Source: Enchytraeus crypticus
Taxonomy: Eukaryota; Annelida; Clitellata; Enchytraeida; Enchytraeidae
Length of the DNA: 64,000 bases
Direction: 5' to 3'
Assembly: GCA_905160935.1 (NCBI GenBank)
Contig: CAJHZI010000193.1
Span: forward strand, 582,501 to 646,500
The notes beneath the pieces were generated by a model that ran no database searches, was not told the DNA's origin, and saw only the letters and a program-made list of their open reading frames with translations. Positions within the stretch are counted from its first letter, which is position 1. Each line of letters starts with the position of its first letter. The translations under genes were made by a program, and so were the position numbers. Below, piece after piece: positions 53,401 to 61,679 of this stretch.

Positions 53401-56400
53401 GCCATTCCTGTACCAGGCCACTCCCTGTGGGCGTTCCGTCACCTGACAGTCCAATCTGATCGGCTGAGACAAGTTGACATTCAATTTAGACAGGCCTCTT
53501 TTGAAACGAGGCGCCTCCCCTTTAGGCTGTAATGAAATTATTTAAGAAGTAAAACAATGCAATGAAATACCATTTTAAAAGAGCTAAAAAGCTAAGGTTA
53601 AAGTCAGTTTCCTCACTCGAAGGCGATGTCAGTGACGAGGGGAGACCAGGATTTGAACCCCGCTCATACTGATCCACGGTCGAGTATCTTACCGACATCG
53701 CCACTGGCTCCAAGAAGTCGGAGTTTACAATACAGTTTAAGTTTAACAGAGAAATTTAATACAACACAATTACGAAAAAAATTTAGGCTTAATACATTTC
53801 AAAACAGTTCAATGAATTTTATATCAACAGTATGCAGTAAAATATCTAGTTGCTAAATACAAACCTATAAGTTACGTTAATATTACGGAGTAAAGTATAA
53901 AATTTACAGAACAATTCAGACGTAACATTTCTGTATTTGAACTTAGATAAGCTTAATAACAAAGATATTAGCGAAATACATCGCGGCACACTGGGTCAGG
54001 AAGCACAAATGCTTGTTTAAGACCCATTTCCTCCTTCCTCTCCATGGTTATTAGTAATCGTTGCCTTTTGATGGCGCATCAATTGCAGCCGGCGCGGATT
54101 TAAGAATAACCTTCCATCACCCTGGGATTTTTTCCTTCCTAAGCTTTTACCAACACTTAGTCTTCCAAGGTGGTCACCCACAAAGTACTAACCAAGGTCG
54201 ATGCAGCTTAACTTCGATAATTGACGCGCAACTAAACCAAGTGCGCTAATCCCGCCGCCATTAGCGAAAGATTTAATTGCTATCACTCGTAAAACTATTG
54301 CCGAGACAAATAGACATTCTATTAAATAAATAATTAACAACTATTAAATAAATAATTAACAACTATTAAATAAATAATTAACAACTATTAAATAAATAAT
54401 TAACAACTATTAAATAAATAATTAACAACTATTAAATAAATAATTAACAACTATTAAATAAATAATTAACAACTATTAAATAAATAATTAACAACTATTA
54501 AATAAATAATTACAATAATCATGAATAATATAAAACATTAGCATTCCTTATTGACATATCAATTATAAAGACGTCCCTGATATTGCGTTTGGCGAGGAAC
54601 CGGACGTCAAATTCTTACGTATTGATTGATAATTGAAATAGATTCGAAAGTGAACTTGTTCTGTTGTTTATATTGATTTCCACTTACCTTCTCCAGCTCT
54701 ATCTCAACCTGCTCCACCTTTTTCTCTTCTACAATCCTGTCGATAAAAAGAATAAAAATTAACGGTTTGGACATCATTTCATAACGTTTCTTACTACTTA
54801 TTTATTTAGCGTTAATATTAATCCAGGTAACTGCTTCACTTGTAAGGCAGCTTAGCGCAGACAGTCCACCCGGTAGGCGGGTTAGAGGGCACTCCTCAAC
54901 GCTATGTTTCATGTTTTGAGGTTGAGCGCAGTCACACAGTAGTGAATCACGAATTCCCCAGCGAAACTCAATTTCTCTATCTCTCTATCTCTCTCTCTAG
55001 TGCTCTGTCAAGTGGCAGATCCACGGTAAATATTCCTATGTTGCTCTTCATTCTCCACAAAGAGCATTCCATCGCTAAACGTGTTAATATCTTCACAAAT
55101 GGCTATGCCTTGACCACATCTTAGTGAGCCTAAAGCTAGGGAATAATATAGCTTCTGAGGTTGCTTTCCGTTGTCTTCTTCAGCTCTTGCTCAGTCACCT
55201 CATATTACGACACATGAATGTTACGGTTGGCAAATCAGTACAATTAACAACAACATATTAAATAATCCAGTTGATTAACTAAGCTGTCAATAAATTATAT
55301 TCATTTATGTATACATCCATCTAACAATCAAATAATCTATAATCGTTAATTCAGTCTATCTGCAAATCAACAAATATATCATTCATCTCTATCAATCAAT
55401 CAATCATTAGTATTTGTAACAATTAGTATTTGTAACAATAAGAAATCTAATAATTATCTTGCAAACTCTTTCGCTTTTTAAATTTCGCTTAGGCTAAAGT
55501 GTGCATATTTTACATTCAAAATTTTCGCTCAATGGATTCCAAACATCAGCGACGGCTCGTATCCTGAAAGCTCCAGAACTAGTATACCGCACTTTTATGG
55601 TTAGATTCTTCGGGTAAAGTAGGCTCGAATATCTGCCTCTTCTAGCGTGACATCTTCTTCTGCAGTGCACCGCCAAGTGGCAGGTCCAAGGTACATATTC
55701 ATACTCAAAGTCTGCTTTCTCGCTTCATAGAGAACCCCTTAGATCAACAAGTCAATTCCTTCACAAAGTCTATGTCTTATTCATACCTTATGTAGCCTAT
55801 AGCTTGGGAAATGTATGGCTTCTGAGGTGGTTTCCCGTTGCCTTAGCGTGACATATGTGTATGTAAATCTAGGCCTACATATGTCAGGAGGCTGGAGTCA
55901 ATGGCGATGTCGGTAAGTTATTCGACCGCGGATCAGTATGTGCAGTGTTCAAATCCTGGGCTAACAGTAATAAAATTGAGTAGAAATAAAGGTACTATAA
56001 ATTTTGAAACATAAACTTACTGCTTTTCTTCTGTTACTTCTGTAATGTCCACAGTTTTTTCAATCTCTGAAAGAGAAAAGAGAGATATGAAAGTCTATTC
56101 CTATAGTATTATTGCGGCTAGCTTTCTTATAACAGTTAACTAATTAACAGGCACTTTTTTTAGAAATTGATTCCTGATAAAAATTAAAGTTGTTGAACAA
56201 TAATAGAACGGCAGTAATAAATACAGTTTAGCATTTATAATTGCAGAACTGTTAACAGCAACTTGTTATATATATAAGTATATGCAAAATATTAGAAAAT
56301 TGGTTGTATAATTATAAAAGCTATGCAGCAATAGTAATATATTATTATAATTATTATTAGTAGCACTATTGATAGGCTAATATTAATTACTGAAAGGCTA

Positions 56401-59400
56401 CAATTTGAAAGGTTTCCTGGATTCTGGATTTTTCATCGTTTTTGAACAAATTTTTAGCTCGTCAGTTTAGAATAGGTTCACAGTGCTGCATGGTATCATT
56501 AATGACAGTTTAATTCTAATTCCATTTCTTTATGCAGCTGTTGCTTGAACCATTGTTGAGCTTTCAGCGTCATATCTAGCATGAACATAACGTCAATAAG
56601 TGTTGGAGGCCAATCCACTAAAGAAAGGTCTTACGTTAAAATAAATATAGTCTTAATAGGCATTACAATGTATTGCAGTTTACTACAGTGTATTGCAATG
56701 TATTGCAGTTTACTACAGTGCATTACAATGTATTGCAGTTTACTACAGTGCATTACAATGTATTGCAGTTTACTACAGTGCATTACAATGTATTGCAGTT
56801 TACTACAGTGCATTACAATGTATTGCAGTTTACTACAGTGCATTACAATGTATTGCAGTTTACTACAGTGCATTACAATGTATTGCAGTTTACTACAGTG
56901 CATTACAATGTATTGCAGTTTACTACAGTGCATTACAATGTATTGCAGTTTACTACAGTGCATTACAATGTATTGCAGTTTACTACAGTGCATTACAATG
57001 TATTGCAGTTTACTACAGTGCATTACAATGTATTGCAGTTTACTACAGTGTATTACAATGTATTGCAGTTTACTACAGTGTATTGCAATGTATTGCAGTT
57101 TACTACAGTGCATTACAATGTATTGCAGTTTACTACAGTGCATTACAATGTATTGCAGTTTACTACAGTGCATTACAATGTATTGCAGTTTACTACAGTG
57201 TATTACAATGTATTGCAGTTTACTACAGTGTATTACAATGTATTGCAGTTTACTACAGTGTATTACAATGTATTGCAGTTTACTACAGTGTATTACAATG
57301 TATTGCAGTTTACTACAGTGTATTACAATGTATTGCAGTTTACTACAGTGTATTACAATGTATTGCAGTTTACTACAGTGTATTACAATGTATTGCAGTT
57401 TACTACAGTGTATTACAATGTATTGCAGTTTACTACAGTGTATTGCAATGTATTGCAGTTTACTACAGTGCATTACAATGTATTGCAGTTTACTACAGTG
57501 TATTACAATGTATTGCAGTTTACTACAGTGTATTACATTGTATTGCAGTTTATTACAGTGTATTACAGTGTAATAAAATATATTATAGTGTATTGAATTA
57601 TATTAAAGTGTATGACAGCGTTTTATAGCGTATTACATTGTATTACATTGTATTACAGTGTGTTACAGTGTATTAGAGTGTATTATAATATATTACAGTC
57701 TATTGCAGGGCATTGAAGTGTAATGACATTTTTATTACCATAATGGTAATAAAAATGTTAATGTATAGTCAATGTCAATGTTTAATATGTTAATGTATTA
57801 TAATACATTATAATACATTGCTCGTCACTGGCATAGCTTTCGAGTGTAGAAACTGACGTTAACATTAGCATTACCAGCTTTAATCTGTGATTTATCGATC
57901 TAATAGATAATACTTTATAAATTGAATTGTGTTAATCTAAATCTATAATCTTATTTACATGCTATAATTTTTAAAATACCGACGTATTTTCAAGCAACAC
58001 ACTCTAAATTCCAGCACTAAAGAAGCTTAAACAACGTCAATTGAGCAACGTTACGTGAAGCATGCATAAATACTTCATACTTCTCTCTTCCTCAGATCTG
58101 GTTCCATAGCCTGGCATTGCGACTCTCGACCGATGCTGCAACCGCTCTGTTAGAAAACTGTGTTAGAAAACTCGAAGCAGCTATAAGCAACTAAGTACGT
58201 GTGCCAGTATTAGAGATTAATTTCTAGCTATAGGCCTAAGAGAAGAACAATTAAATACTAGCTATGTCAAAATAAACTTTATAAAAATTGTATAGACTAG
58301 AGTAATGCGAATGACAATAATCTTGGTATACTTACGGTCATATCAACCTTCGAGAATAAGCTATGTTGTGAATTTGAAGAATAGTGGGTTGCTAGGTTAG
58401 ATGATAGCGTTGAAGACTTTGAGAAACCATACAGATAGTTTGTAATGTAATGTAAAGACTGCAGGTTTGTAATTTTCTTTTCAATCATGAAAATAACTTC
58501 AAATCAGGAGAGTTTTTCGTGTCAATAAATCTTATTAGCTAGATGGCATTCCAACTAATACTGCATTGAAAATTATTAACCGTTCACTCATTATGGCACA
58601 GACTTTAAGCCAGTTCTACATGTACATATTGAGGTCACACTGGTAAAGAGTATTTACCTATTTCAAATATAGTATCAATAAGGATGTTTCACGCATATAG
58701 CCTGTTTTACGCACATTTTCGCATCAAATAGTACAGCCATTACTTGCAAGCAGCGCCCATAGCGGCAGCATATATTTAAAAAACTGGACTAAAATTAAAA
58801 AACGCCATTGACCACGCACTGACAGCGGCAGTATATACCACGCATAATCAGCATATGCAGCAAAAGGGTAAAAAGCGCAGCAGCGTTTTGGGAACACAAA
58901 TACGTAAAAAATATATAGTAATAATTAAACTACGCAGAAAAGTGAGCAAAATCGGATCAGATCAAAAGCTTGTTAATATAATAATAGAATGAATTTCATT
59001 CGCGACTTTCATTCGCTCGGCCATGGTTACGCGCTTTTTAGCTGCTCGAGAAAAAGTGAAAGGATAAAACCATGCAGGGTTTGAAAACGTTCAATGACAG
59101 ACATAAAATTAATTATCAACCATTAGGCTAAGCGGCATGAAATTACCTGAACGCAATTAAAATTTACAACAATGACTGAATTCTAGTAATATGTGCAAAT
59201 CTCAGCCAGAGGACTAGTAGAATTCTAGCGAATTGTTACTCACAAAGAACGCTGTTAGTATTTGTCATATATTTTTTGTTAATAGAAACAAAGACTAAAA
59301 TATAATAACGAAAATACCATTCTTTGTGCTTGGATTTCCTCTTGAAATATGTTATTATAGAAATAAATGTTCAGCAACGTACGTAAAAGCAAGGTGCGAT

Positions 59401-61544
59401 AATAAATAATACATTTCAATAATACCCAACAATTAGTAGAAAACGTAAGAAGCGTTAGTTTATAACAATTACGCTGTAATGATTAAACTGAAATCATATC
59501 ATCTCCGAAACAAACGATTAATTACGAGAAACCAATTAAGCCTCGTGTGCAATACAGATACAATGCAATTCAAAACAAAACTACACAACTTCGACTGACA
59601 AAGTGTTAGCGAGGTTGCTTCGCAGGCCACAGGCCTCGGTACAAACCTTTGACGAGCAGCGAGACAGTCACTTTCGACTCTCCAAACTGATTCCTAGCTA
59701 CGAGCTGATAGCTGCCCGAGTCGTTGACCTTGACATTGCGTACAGTGAGGCAGGACCGGTATGTCTGCTTATCCTCCAGGATGACGTCGAGTGTTGTTCG
59801 CTCTGTGCGCTCTATCAGCACCGTGTCCTTGAACCAGACCATCTGCAGAGAGGTACGATTAATCAATACAGTTCAGAAAGTAATAATAGTATATAATAAT
59901 AAAGGTTTAAAGTCCGTTTCCTCATCCAGGGAGAGAGATAGAGAAATATATGTGTTTATTTCAGCATCAACACCAAATCGCTGACAAACACAAATAAACA
60001 TTCAAATAAAATAAAATTTAAAAATTCCCAGAAACACAGTGTGTCAAACAGTCTATAAACACCGGAACAACGGCCGAAAGACAAGGCAAGGCAAAGGCAA
60101 GGGATGAAATCAGGGACGTCCCCAAGAGCACACATCACTACAGATCAATTCACACAGACCAATCTGCAAAAGAAATGTGCTGAGGAGAAGTAAGGTCCTA
60201 AACGAAAGGCAGTCCGGTGATCAAAAATGGTCAGGGTAGATTGATTATGTCTATGGTGGGACAAGGTAAGTTTTAAGCTTACTAGAGAAAGTTAAAAGAG
60301 AAAAACAAGAGCGAAGATTATCAGGTAGAGAGTTCCAGATTGTGGGTGCTGCGTAAGAAAATGAACGTCTGCCCAATGATGTGAGAATATTTGGAATCTG
60401 AGTTGGAACTTGGCTTAAGCCTTTAATATGGAAATAGAGGCAGTGATCCAAAATAATAATAATAATAATGTTAGTAATTTAGTTCAAACCACCGTTGTCA
60501 GTCGTGCCTTGTTTTCTTGCAGTCGGACATTTGCAGTCGAATGGTTCTAGCACAAAGTTTTAAAGCAATAAAATTGGTCGTTTATTATTAATCAAAATAT
60601 TTCCCATTACATATGGGAGCTAATACAACTTTCTCTCCTGTGCTCTCCCACTTTATCCACTGAATTAATGCATGAATGATAGAAAGAAGAAAAGAAGTAG
60701 AGTATGAAGACAGACCTCAGGTGCAGGCTGGCCTGACATGGTGCATTCAAACACGACCGTCTCTCCCTCGTTAACAATCTGAGGCTTCGGCTTACTGACC
60801 AACTTGGGCGCCTCTCCCTTTATCTGCTCAACTATACAGATCAAACACATGGATCCGCTAGTAGGCGCATTTATAGAATATCTTATTCGCGGATCAGAAT
60901 GTGCGGGGTTCGAATCCTGGGCTCGCCCGTCACTGAAATCGCTTTCGAGCGAGGAAACTGACGTTAACATTAAACACGCATTATAGTTAAACTATCAACT
61001 TTGTTGATATCTATCACTTCTAGTACCACATGTTTAAACCAATTTAGACCATTTTCCGTATAACCAGTCCAGTGAATGTGGGGGGAAATTTTACTTTCAG
61101 ATCAGCTTTAGCAGCTTTACTTTTTTACTAATCACGTGCTGATTGTAGTTGTGAGTAAAATGTTTATTCTGATATAAATGTATATGCAATTTTAGACTTA
61201 AATTAACTATTATTTAATATTATTGTAACGTGTAATTCTGAAATAAAATCTCTCTCTCTCTCTCTCTCTCCAGTTACCAAACATAAAGATCATGCAAAGT
61301 GGATTACTCTAATCATCGTCGTTGTCATTCCTTCAATAGCAATTTAACCAGGCTCGAGTTTTAGAAAATTTTGTAGCAATTTCTGGACCTCGGCTCTCAC
61401 CAACCGAATTAATTTTCTGACTTTGGTAGGAAGTTGGTGGAGCCTAAAGGGTTTTAAATTAACGAAATTCTAGTACTGGTTTAGTAAAGGTAAATATATA
61501 TAAATATATATAAAATATAAATATATATATATATATATATATAG

Positions 61545-61584
<40 letters not shown>

Positions 61585-61648
61585 ACAAAAATATAAATAT
61601 ATATAGATATAGTAAATATATATATAGATATATGATATATATATATAG

Positions 61649-61679
<31 letters not shown>

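Noticed and set aside
56667-57540. CRISPR-like regular repeat
   Set aside because: Units are contiguous with no unique spacers, in an animal intron.
56581-57628. Four overlapping open frames of 280-330 codons
   Set aside because: They are a by-product of a 30-bp repeat (a multiple of three) without stops; the peptides are pure repeats lying in an intron.
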